DNA of 64,000 nucleotides from assembly GCF_041060425.1 (NCBI RefSeq), contig NZ_JAULBC010000010.1:124001-188000 (forward strand), read 5' to 3'. A program made the translations under genes and the position numbers. This document shows, in pieces, positions 33,187-40,672 of the stretch (position 1 is the stretch's first letter; every line of letters begins with the position of its first letter). The DNA is from Danxiaibacter flavus (GTDB taxonomy: Bacteria; Bacteroidota; Bacteroidia; Chitinophagales; Chitinophagaceae). The notes below the pieces were generated by a model. It saw nothing but the letters and a program-made list of their open reading frames with translations. It was not told the DNA's origin and made no database searches.

Positions 33187-33513
33187 ATGAAACAGGAAGA
33201 AATAGAAATCCAGCATATTATTGTTGAGAAAGTTGCTGACAAGCAGTTATTGCCACAGTCAAGCTTTCAGCAATTTGTTGAATCGCTCGCGCAATATATC
33301 CATCAGCTGATCAATCATGATTTTAGCCGGTTGGTGCAATTGCTGTACAGGATGGATATCAGCGAGAAAAAATTGAAGCAAACATTGGCTACTTCACAAA
33401 CGGACGCCGGCTTGCTGATCGCCAATATGATGATTGAGCGTGAGCTGCAAAAAATACAAAGCAGAAAGCAATTCAAAAATCATTCAGATATACCAGACGA
33501 TGAAAAATGGTGA
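33187..33513 (+). CDS. Small conserved-looking protein of unknown function
   Basis: I do not recognise this 108-residue protein. It is acidic and predicted helical: QHIIVEKVADKQLLPQSSFQQFVESLAQYIHQLINHDFSRLVQLLYRMDISEKKLKQTL. A TTG start at 33169 is possible; ATG 33187 is preferred. It has no signal peptide or membrane segment. It follows the DinB-like gene closely, so the two may be cotranscribed. Its last 34 bp overlap the 3' end of the GH9 gene on the other strand. Confidence 0.6.
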   Translation: MKQEEIEIQHIIVEKVADKQLLPQSSFQQFVESLAQYIHQLINHDFSRLVQLLYRMDISEKKLKQTLATSQTDAGLLIANMMIERELQKIQSRKQFKNHSDIPDDEKW

Positions 33514-35993
33514 CGGCCAAACAAGTTAATTAATTCATCTATTTTTTTGAACTCGTAACCTCGCTCTTTCGCCCAGTTGATCAATTCTTCGAGATGGTTA
33601 TAAAATTTGTCTGTTCTTTTTGCGTCGGTGCCGGCATGCAATAAAAGAATAAAGCCATTCATTCCGTTATCTGCTTCATATCTTTTTATAGAATACAATA
33701 TTGTTTCACTACTTCTGTAGTTTGGCAATTGTGGCCAGGTGTAGTCAGCATTGCTAAAAGTTCCGGGAGAAAAGTTAAATAGTTGAATGTTCCGTTGTTT
33801 GCTCCAGTCAGCAATTGCCTGGTTATACCACTCATATGGTGGAATGAATAAATGAACCTTACTGGTATCAATGCCGGCCGCATGCATGGCAATGTAATTG
33901 CGATCAAGATCTGCATTGAAAGCCTTTTTTGTGATAAGCAGGCTATCGCGCTTTTTCCAATCGCAGTATAAGGGATGCATATCGGAATGCGGACCAAGAT
34001 AATCGCCTCGTTTCAGTAATTGGTTTATATGTGGCTGAAACTGTTTGTTACGATAAAATCTTCCTGTAAAGAAAAACGAGGCTTTAATATTTTGTTTGTC
34101 CAGCGCTTTAATAATCGCCGGCAAACCTTCGCCCGTTTCATCTGCAGTAAATACAAGTGAAATAACTTTCTTGTCAGTTTTTACTCTTGTTATCGCGCCG
34201 GCATCTTTGATGAATTTACTGTGTGCTTCAGCTTCCTTCGCCGCTAAAAGGTAGATAAGCGAAGCTGTTCCATCCATCGTAGGTTCATTTGTACTGAAGT
34301 CGCCAAAGTCATCATGGTAAACAGCAAGACTACTTTGGAAATCCTTATATTCATCTTCGTGTCCGAGATGAATACCCAGCAAGCTGTTGAAGATATTTGT
34401 ATATACCGGTCCATCAACCAGGCCTCCATTGATGGGATATTGATAAAGATGCGTGAAAGATGAATGAGGATCAACCGGTGTATCTCCCCATGAAGGCAAT
34501 CCGTATACCATACTTGTTCCCCACGGATTACATCCAAATAACCAATCAAAGTTTGCCTGCTCCAGTTCGGTATATGTGTTATCTCCGGAGAGCATGCGGT
34601 ACCAAACACACTGAATGGCAAATGATGTAGTAAGGTTATTGCTGCACCAGATAAAGGGAATGCCGCGATAGAATGCATTGTGTTGTGCCTTGTTCCATAC
34701 CCGGTCGATGCCATTCCCGTAGAAGTTAATGATCGTATCTTTCTTTGCGCCGGTTAATTGTTTGGCCAACTCATAATGGCCTACATTAATAAACGGATAC
34801 CATTGGTAATGTTTAGCAGTATCTTTTCCAAGCCAGGGCGTAACTGGTTCTTTAAGCGCCATATTATATGCATCGTCAAGCGTTGCATTTTTATTTGTTT
34901 TTGCCAACGCGGCTGCAGCAAGTTCCATATCATCCGTCCAATTATCTTCTTCATAAAAATAAGGAGCACTGCCAGGTGCTGTCTGACAGGCGCCGGGCTT
35001 TTGAATACCCAGCTGGTAAGCTGTAATGGCTTTGCCGGACAGCAACGAAGCATATTGTTGATTGATGGAGCCAAACAGTTCACTGCCTAACACGAAGGCA
35101 CTCGCAAACTTGCCTGCTGTAGACGCAACACCCGTTGCCCTGTTCTTATATTTTAAGAGACCCTGGGGTTGACCTGTACAGAAATAAACAGGTCGCTCAA
35201 AGCCCCTTCCATAAAAATTGGTATCCAATCCTGGTAGCCGCATGCCTTTGTGGTCGCGGTCGTCTCCCAACTGGTTGAAGAGCCAGTCATCTTTCGGATG
35301 CATTTTTAACAACCAGTCCAATCCCCATTTAGCTTCATCCATTACATCTGCAATTCCATTTTTGCCATCGCGTCCGTTCGCCTGCTTCTGATCAGCAAAT
35401 ACAGAAGGAAAATCGCGATAGGCTGCGAGCAGATGATAGGTAGCATTGGCTGATGTTGTTGCGTATTGCAAATAATCTGTAGCATCGTGCCACCCGCCAA
35501 CTACGTCAATGTGGGTTCCGTCCGGTACCGGTGCATAAACGGTAAAGCCATCATATGTATGACAACTGTCTTTCAAAAACGGATTAAAGCCGCTACGCTG
35601 CTGGCGCATGTATTGCAAGCAAAAATCTGCTGCACCGTTGTATACATCATCGCCTATTTTAAATTGAGGTGAAACTGCATTGCCTGCTTTTATAACATAT
35701 GTTCCCGGCTTGTTGAATGTACTGAAACGTAACCGGTACGTTTGAACAAATGGGCCATAAGCGCCAAATGGGTCACCGGCTGTACCTGCAAATACTTTCT
35801 TTTGTGAAGTTGCATCCACCACATAAAACGAATCTATCTGATCCGCTTCTTTACTGCACCACACAGCCGTCTTACTACCAAATATTGTATAGCCAAGCTG
35901 ATTAATGCGTATAACGGAGCTTGCCTTGTTGATTTTTGCCTGAACAGAGCAGCAAACGATACAACAAAGTATTATGTAAAAGACCTTATGCAT
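33480..35993 (-). CDS. Secreted GH9 glycosidase fused to a polysaccharide-deacetylase-like domain
   Basis: This 837-residue protein has three parts after a signal peptide (KVFYIILCCIVCCSVQA): an immunoglobulin-like cellulase N-terminal domain (residues 25-115, IRINQLGYTIFGSKTAVW), a GH9 (alpha/alpha)6 barrel (about 120-595) and a NodB-type domain (about 610-830). GH9 signatures are GGWHDATDYLQY (Asp170 and Asp173) and NEPTMDGTASLIYLLA, whose Glu is the likely acid. The NodB part keeps an Asp in LVFTADETGEG, GPHSDMHPLY (His-x3-His) and LLLHAGTD, but the usual TFDDG and RxPYG motifs are altered. The likely role is cleavage and deacetylation of an extracellular polysaccharide. Confidence 0.85.
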   Translation of the reverse strand: MHKVFYIILCCIVCCSVQAKINKASSVIRINQLGYTIFGSKTAVWCSKEADQIDSFYVVDATSQKKVFAGTAGDPFGAYGPFVQTYRLRFSTFNKPGTYVIKAGNAVSPQFKIGDDVYNGAADFCLQYMRQQRSGFNPFLKDSCHTYDGFTVYAPVPDGTHIDVVGGWHDATDYLQYATTSANATYHLLAAYRDFPSVFADQKQANGRDGKNGIADVMDEAKWGLDWLLKMHPKDDWLFNQLGDDRDHKGMRLPGLDTNFYGRGFERPVYFCTGQPQGLLKYKNRATGVASTAGKFASAFVLGSELFGSINQQYASLLSGKAITAYQLGIQKPGACQTAPGSAPYFYEEDNWTDDMELAAAALAKTNKNATLDDAYNMALKEPVTPWLGKDTAKHYQWYPFINVGHYELAKQLTGAKKDTIINFYGNGIDRVWNKAQHNAFYRGIPFIWCSNNLTTSFAIQCVWYRMLSGDNTYTELEQANFDWLFGCNPWGTSMVYGLPSWGDTPVDPHSSFTHLYQYPINGGLVDGPVYTNIFNSLLGIHLGHEDEYKDFQSSLAVYHDDFGDFSTNEPTMDGTASLIYLLAAKEAEAHSKFIKDAGAITRVKTDKKVISLVFTADETGEGLPAIIKALDKQNIKASFFFTGRFYRNKQFQPHINQLLKRGDYLGPHSDMHPLYCDWKKRDSLLITKKAFNADLDRNYIAMHAAGIDTSKVHLFIPPYEWYNQAIADWSKQRNIQLFNFSPGTFSNADYTWPQLPNYRSSETILYSIKRYEADNGMNGFILLLHAGTDAKRTDKFYNHLEELINWAKERGYEFKKIDELINLFGRHHFSSSGISE

Positions 35994-36011
35994 GAGATGA
36001 TGCTTGAGATT

Positions 36012-36593
36012 TTATTGTTTGATGGCTTTTTTTACTTCTTCGTCCATGGGGGACACTGCAGGCTCGAAATAGTGTGTTAGTATGCCTTCTTCATTTACCA
36101 GGTATTTAGAAAAATTCCATGATGGGTCCTTATCGTTCCATCCATTTTTGTCTTTGTTTGTTAGCCATTCAAAAATTTCATTCTGCCCGGCACCTTTTAA
36201 AACACTGGACTTTTTCATGATCGGAAAAGTAATACCATAGTTCATTTTGCAGAAACGCTCAATCTCTTCGTCCGTTCCTTTCTCCTGTTCTTTAAAATCA
36301 TTGGTAGGGAAGGCGATTATCTCCAGTATATTATTAAACTGTCTGTTTAATTGTTCCAGTTCTGCATATTGCGCGGTATAACCGCAATCACTTGCCGTGT
36401 TGACTAATAAAACTTTGCGACCTTTTAGTTGGTCAAATGCAAATGACCTTCCGTTATTGGCCAGTGTTTGCAGCGAGTGAAATGAAATAACCGGAATTTG
36501 CCGGCCCGTGTTCTCCAGGATACGTCTGCGGGATGCCGAAAGCCGCATAAGCAGGGGATAAAACAGTCGCAATAGCTTTTGTTTAAAGGTCAT
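36012..36593 (-). CDS. Glutathione peroxidase family protein, Cys type
   Basis: This 193-residue protein fits the glutathione/thioredoxin peroxidase family: VLLVNTASDCGYTAQYAELEQL with the peroxidatic Cys70, IIAFPTNDFKEQEKGTDEEIERFC, and DPSWNFSKYLVNEEG, whose Trp-Asn are catalytic. The second family motif, usually FPCNQFG, reads FPTNDFK, so that motif's Cys/Gln positions are changed. An N-terminal basic, hydrophobic stretch (LLRLFYPLLMRLSASRRR) may tether it to the membrane. It reduces peroxides, probably with thioredoxin. It lies 18 bp upstream of the GH9 gene on the same strand, so the two could be cotranscribed. Confidence 0.85.
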   Translation of the reverse strand: MTFKQKLLRLFYPLLMRLSASRRRILENTGRQIPVISFHSLQTLANNGRSFAFDQLKGRKVLLVNTASDCGYTAQYAELEQLNRQFNNILEIIAFPTNDFKEQEKGTDEEIERFCKMNYGITFPIMKKSSVLKGAGQNEIFEWLTNKDKNGWNDKDPSWNFSKYLVNEEGILTHYFEPAVSPMDEEVKKAIKQ

Positions 36594-36818
36594 CTTTCCA
36601 GGATTTTTGAATTTAGTGTATATACTTAAAGTTAATTATCATTCGGTTATCAATGCATTTGTTTCGGTGACATTTATTTGTGAGAACATTCCTACATCAG
36701 GGTACATGATGGAAATATTAAAATTTAAGTTTTATTTCATTCCGGACCTCTTTCTTTATCAGAATTCTTTAAATTCACGTCCTTAATTCCTTTTAATAAT
36801 CGCTAACGATAGTTTTTT

Positions 36819-38285
36819 ATGGAAAACAGCAAACAACCAACAAAAAAAACCGACAACTCCCGGAGAAAGTTTATCCGAAATTCTGCAGCAGCATTTGCAG
36901 GTATGTATATCGTTCCAAGACACGTTTTGGGACGAGGCTTTGTTGCCCCCAGCGATAAACTGGTGATTGCCGGTATTGGTGTGGGTGGTAAAGGAGAAAG
37001 CGATCTTGCCAACTTTTACAAAAGCGGAAAAGCTGAAATAGCTGTACTGTGCGATGTGGATGACAGACAGGCTGCAAAAAGCAAAGCACGTTTTCCCAAA
37101 GCAAAGTATTATAAGGATTTCAGGGAAATGCTGGAAAAAGAGCACAAGTCAATTGATGCCTGCTCGGTTTCCACTCCCGACCATACACACGCTGTAGCTG
37201 CTATTGCCGCTATGCAATTGGGCAAACACGTATATGTGCAAAAACCAATTACACACGATATTTACGAAGCCCGCGTATTAACAAAAGCTGCAAAAAAATA
37301 TAAAGTGGTTACGCAAATGGGTAACCAGGGTGCAAGCGGTGACGGTGTTCGTCAGCTAATGGACTGGTACAAAGCTGGTTTAATTGGAGACGTTCATACA
37401 GTTTATTGCTACACTGACAGGCCGGTTTGGCCACAAGGTGTTGGCAGACCCGCTACACCGGGCAAAATTCCCGCTGAAGTTGATTTCGATCTTTGGTTGG
37501 GAACTGCTCCGCAAAAAGATTATTTTGACGGATTGCTGCCATTTAACTGGCGCGGCTGGTGGGATTACGGTACAGGTGCGTTAGGCGATATGGGTTGTCA
37601 TATCATAGCTCCTCCGTTCCAGGTGCTTGAGCTTGGCTATCCTATTTCTGCTGAGTGTAGCGTTTCTACAAGATACATAGAGCCATGGCACAAAGCGTTT
37701 TATCCTGAAAGTGGTCCGATTTCTTCTCACATCATCCTTACATTCGAACAAAAAGGAAAACCAAACCTGGAATTCCATTGGATGGATGGTGGAATTCAGC
37801 CGGCACGTCTTCCTGAATTAGGTCCTAATGAAGAAATGGGCGATGGTGGAAACGGTGCGCTGTTTATCGGTACCAAAGGAAAGATGATGTGCGGTACATA
37901 TGGTGTTAACCCACAATTGTTGCCTACATCAAAAACCGCTCAAACAAAAGTACCGCAGACCATCGCACGGGTTCCGGGCGGTGAAGGCGGACACTATGCT
38001 GCATGGGTTGAAGCAGCAATTGCCGGCTACGGAAGCGAAAAAGCAAATAACCTGAGCTCTCGCTTCGATGTTGCTGGTCCTTTGACAGAAACTGTCCTGA
38101 TGGGTAACTTGGCTATCCGCAGCTACGACATTCAGAAAAAAGTAGGTGAAAAAACTGAATATCCTGGTCGTTACATCAAATTATTGTGGGATGGTCCTAA
38201 TATGAAGATTACTAACTTTGATGAGGCAAACCAGTTTGTAAAACGCCAATACAGAGGTGGTTGGAGCCTGAACGAAACCATCTAA
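36819..38285 (+). CDS. Tat-exported Gfo/Idh/MocA-family oxidoreductase
   Basis: This 488-residue paralogue of the gene at 26246 has a twin-arginine signal (NSRRKFIRNSAAAFAGMYIVP), the Rossmann motif LVIAGIGVGGKGESDL, CSVSTPDHTHAVAAI, the lysine motif YVQKPITHDIYEARVL, and NWRGWWDYGTGALGDMGCH. It differs from its paralogue by an extended C-terminal part around VPGGEGGHYAAWVEAAIAGYG. It is a single-gene unit with its own terminator and no DUF1080 neighbour. Probably a periplasmic sugar oxidoreductase; the substrate is unknown. Confidence 0.9.
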   Translation: MENSKQPTKKTDNSRRKFIRNSAAAFAGMYIVPRHVLGRGFVAPSDKLVIAGIGVGGKGESDLANFYKSGKAEIAVLCDVDDRQAAKSKARFPKAKYYKDFREMLEKEHKSIDACSVSTPDHTHAVAAIAAMQLGKHVYVQKPITHDIYEARVLTKAAKKYKVVTQMGNQGASGDGVRQLMDWYKAGLIGDVHTVYCYTDRPVWPQGVGRPATPGKIPAEVDFDLWLGTAPQKDYFDGLLPFNWRGWWDYGTGALGDMGCHIIAPPFQVLELGYPISAECSVSTRYIEPWHKAFYPESGPISSHIILTFEQKGKPNLEFHWMDGGIQPARLPELGPNEEMGDGGNGALFIGTKGKMMCGTYGVNPQLLPTSKTAQTKVPQTIARVPGGEGGHYAAWVEAAIAGYGSEKANNLSSRFDVAGPLTETVLMGNLAIRSYDIQKKVGEKTEYPGRYIKLLWDGPNMKITNFDEANQFVKRQYRGGWSLNETI

Positions 38286-38303
38286 GAATAAAAAATAAGC
38301 TAT

Positions 38304-38346
38304 ATCCGGAGCCATTGAATCATCGGTGGCTCCGGATTTTTTTTGT
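38304..38346 (+). terminator. Terminator after the Gfo/Idh gene
   Basis: An 11-bp perfect stem (ATCCGGAGCCA / TGGCTCCGGAT) with a 12-nt loop and eight T residues. Confidence 0.9.
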
Positions 38347-38585
38347 GCCTGGCCAGAATGGAGCATTATTTGCTAGTTGCAAGCAAGACTTACGGTAAAT
38401 GAATTTTCCCGTGAAAACGGGTGTTAGTTTGCAAAATGGGTTAATCATAAAAAAATAAAGCCGGAATGGTTTGTATCATTTAACCGGTTGCGTAACATTG
38501 TATTACCTTTCATTTCTCCAAAGTCTCATATCCTTGTTGATTATACCAAATCGATTGATTCAGGCACCCAAAATCACAAACACGC

Positions 38586-39650
38586 ATGAAGTTATCTTCA
38601 ATTACACGTTACCTGTTCATTGGTATACTATTCCCGTTGCTGATACAATACGTAATGTATTACAGGTTTACCAGTAACTATCAGCCTAATATTTTTTCTG
38701 AAAGCGGATTTCGCACGTTCTACGAAAATTCAGTTTTCAAATACCGCGTGTTGGGGAGGGAACTGCATTTGTGGCTGTATCATAAACTGAAGGAGAAGAA
38801 ATCACTTCAGAATATGAAGGAAGGCAAGATCTATGAGAAAAGATTGTTTGCGCTGGATCCAAATGCCGACCCGCTTTTTTACATGGTGTATTACATCATC
38901 AACGGTGTGTTTTCTGTTTTGCTGGCACTTGGCTTATTGTACTTGTTTGATCATACCTCGTGGTTTAACATGAATGAAACGGACAAGATCTTTACAACGG
39001 TGATCTTAACACTGATTATTGCGATTACGCAGTTTGTGCCTACGCCATATGATATACCTGCATATTTTTTTGAGGTGATTACATTTACCGTTTTTCTGAA
39101 ATATTTAAGAAGTAATAACAATCTGCTGTTAGTGATCGCTACCTGTGCGCTGATATTTATAGCGACATTAATAAGAGAATCTGCAGTACTGATTTTGAGC
39201 CTGATGGCAGCAATTTATTTTACAATAAACGGACTTGACTGGAGTTGGATCAAAAAAATGATTTTACCCGTGATCAGTTTTTTTGTGGCTTATGTTGGAC
39301 TAAGAATGTATGTAAACAGTACAACGGTTCAGATCTCTGAGAATTCGAAACTGTCACAAAATCTTTCGTTGCGTCCATCTGCGATGCTGGGAATTTTTAT
39401 TGCGATCATCATCTTTTACTTGCTGTTCAAGGCCGCGACAAAAGCGGAAAACAAGAAGCTTGTACGCAATTTTATCTTATTTACATTGCCTTACGTGGTA
39501 ATGATATTTTTTATAGGACTACTGATCGAGTTTCGTTTGTGGGTTCCGCTGATGCTTGGCACTGCGATGCTATACAAGCTGAATCTCAATGCGTTTGATA
39601 GTAGTCATTCTATTGATGAAAAGAGATCGGTTCTATCCGCGAATACTTAA
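38586..39650 (+). CDS. Multi-pass membrane protein of unknown function
   Basis: I do not recognise this 354-residue protein. It has roughly eight hydrophobic segments, including LFIGILFPLLIQYVMYY, MVYYIINGVFSVLLALGLLYLF, IFTTVILTLIIAITQFV, LLLVIATCALIFIATLI, MILPVISFFVAYVGL and FILFTLPYVVMIFFIGLLI. A soluble segment of about 60 residues follows the first helix (RVLGRELHLWLYHKLKEKK). The short RESAV motif after a helix and the overall layout recall integral-membrane glycosyltransferase-like proteins, but no catalytic motif is clear. It is a single-gene unit with a terminator. Confidence 0.6.
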   Translation: MKLSSITRYLFIGILFPLLIQYVMYYRFTSNYQPNIFSESGFRTFYENSVFKYRVLGRELHLWLYHKLKEKKSLQNMKEGKIYEKRLFALDPNADPLFYMVYYIINGVFSVLLALGLLYLFDHTSWFNMNETDKIFTTVILTLIIAITQFVPTPYDIPAYFFEVITFTVFLKYLRSNNNLLLVIATCALIFIATLIRESAVLILSLMAAIYFTINGLDWSWIKKMILPVISFFVAYVGLRMYVNSTTVQISENSKLSQNLSLRPSAMLGIFIAIIIFYLLFKAATKAENKKLVRNFILFTLPYVVMIFFIGLLIEFRLWVPLMLGTAMLYKLNLNAFDSSHSIDEKRSVLSANT

Positions 39651-39654
39651 TTGC

Positions 39655-39680
39655 AAAAAAGCCGCGCGAGCGGCTTTTTT
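39655..39680 (+). terminator. Terminator after the membrane protein gene
   Basis: Stem AAAAAAGCCGC / GCGGCTTTTTT with a 4-nt loop. A and T runs on both sides mean it can also serve the minus-strand hcp gene that ends at 39727. Confidence 0.9.
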
Positions 39681-39726
39681 CTTTTTATAAGGCAGAACTC
39701 TGTATGGTTTACTTTAAAGGTTGCGA

Positions 39727-40212
39727 TCAAAGCTGAATATTCTTTTTTACATCCCAACCTCCTTTAATCGGCGTTCCTATATTTCCCTTGATATCCTGCA
39801 TTGAATATGACCATTCTATACGTGCGTAATTAAGTGAAAGCGTTTCTCTTGGTTTTTCCACTCCCTCATTAGCACTACTGCCTACACCTGTGATGATTAC
39901 ATCGTACAGTTTTACCTGATAGAGAGGTTCAGGATAATTTCCGTACAACACGATATCCAGTATAGCATTAGGGATCCTTTTTGCAGATGCACAATGAATA
40001 CGAATGGGGATGCTTGACGAGTCAAGGATTTTTGTCAGGGCGACATCAGAAAACACTGCTTTGCCCGCTACTGCTGTACCACCGGTGTTCGTAGCAAGCA
40101 GTTCTTCACGAATACCCCAGGAATAAGTAAGGATCTCGATCCAATTTTCATGGCCTTTGGCCATGCTTTCACCGTTTATTCCATCAAGTTTTAAAAAAAT
40201 TTCTACTGACAT
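39727..40212 (-). CDS. Hcp-family (type VI secretion tube) protein, orphan
   Basis: This 161-residue protein matches the Hcp family (PF05638): MSVEIFLKLDGINGESMAKGHENWIEILTYSWGI at the N-terminus, a beta-rich centre (AVFSDVALTKILDSSSIPI) and LSLNYARIEWSYSMQD near the end. Hcp forms hexameric rings that stack into the inner tube of type VI machines. No other type VI gene is in the window. Orphan Hcp-like proteins occur in several phyla and may have other roles. It has no signal peptide, as expected for the family. Confidence 0.8.
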   Translation of the reverse strand: MSVEIFLKLDGINGESMAKGHENWIEILTYSWGIREELLATNTGGTAVAGKAVFSDVALTKILDSSSIPIRIHCASAKRIPNAILDIVLYGNYPEPLYQVKLYDVIITGVGSSANEGVEKPRETLSLNYARIEWSYSMQDIKGNIGTPIKGGWDVKKNIQL

Positions 40213-40672
40213 AGTTGTTAAGTTTAAGGGTGTGTCTGAAAAGCTATTGCGGAGATCTTGCTGCTGAATTGACCTTACTAATACAGTAACAAATTACAAA
40301 TAGTTTATAGTAATTCAAACAGTTTTGTTGAAACTGAGACTTGGTACGAATACCAACAACGGAGGGCTGTTTTTGTATGGTAATGACACGTTTGCATATT
40401 GAATTATTACCAGATTGCAATTTGTAGGAGTCTGGGGGCTTTCTCTGTGACACTCCGGGTATTCTCTGTGGAACTCTGTATAACTGTATTTTTTCACCAG
40501 GGGCGTTCACATAAATTGTGACATTATTATGCTGATAATAGCGTCAATGATTAGTTGTTGGTACACCGCGGGCATGTGCTATGCGGCATACCAACAACGA
40601 CGGTCATCTTGATTTTATTAGAAGAAATTATTATGTTGATTAAAAGACACTGCAATCTTCTAAAGAGTTGAT
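40213..40672. other. 460-bp gene-free region between hcp and GH95
   Basis: No gene is seen. A hairpin with stem GTTGTTGGTA (40554-40563) / TACCAACAAC (40589-40598) contains an inner CACCGC/GCGG pairing. The phrase TACCAACAACGGAGG also occurs near 40348. The hairpin lies beyond the GH95 stop codon and lacks a T tract on the minus strand. Confidence 0.5.
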
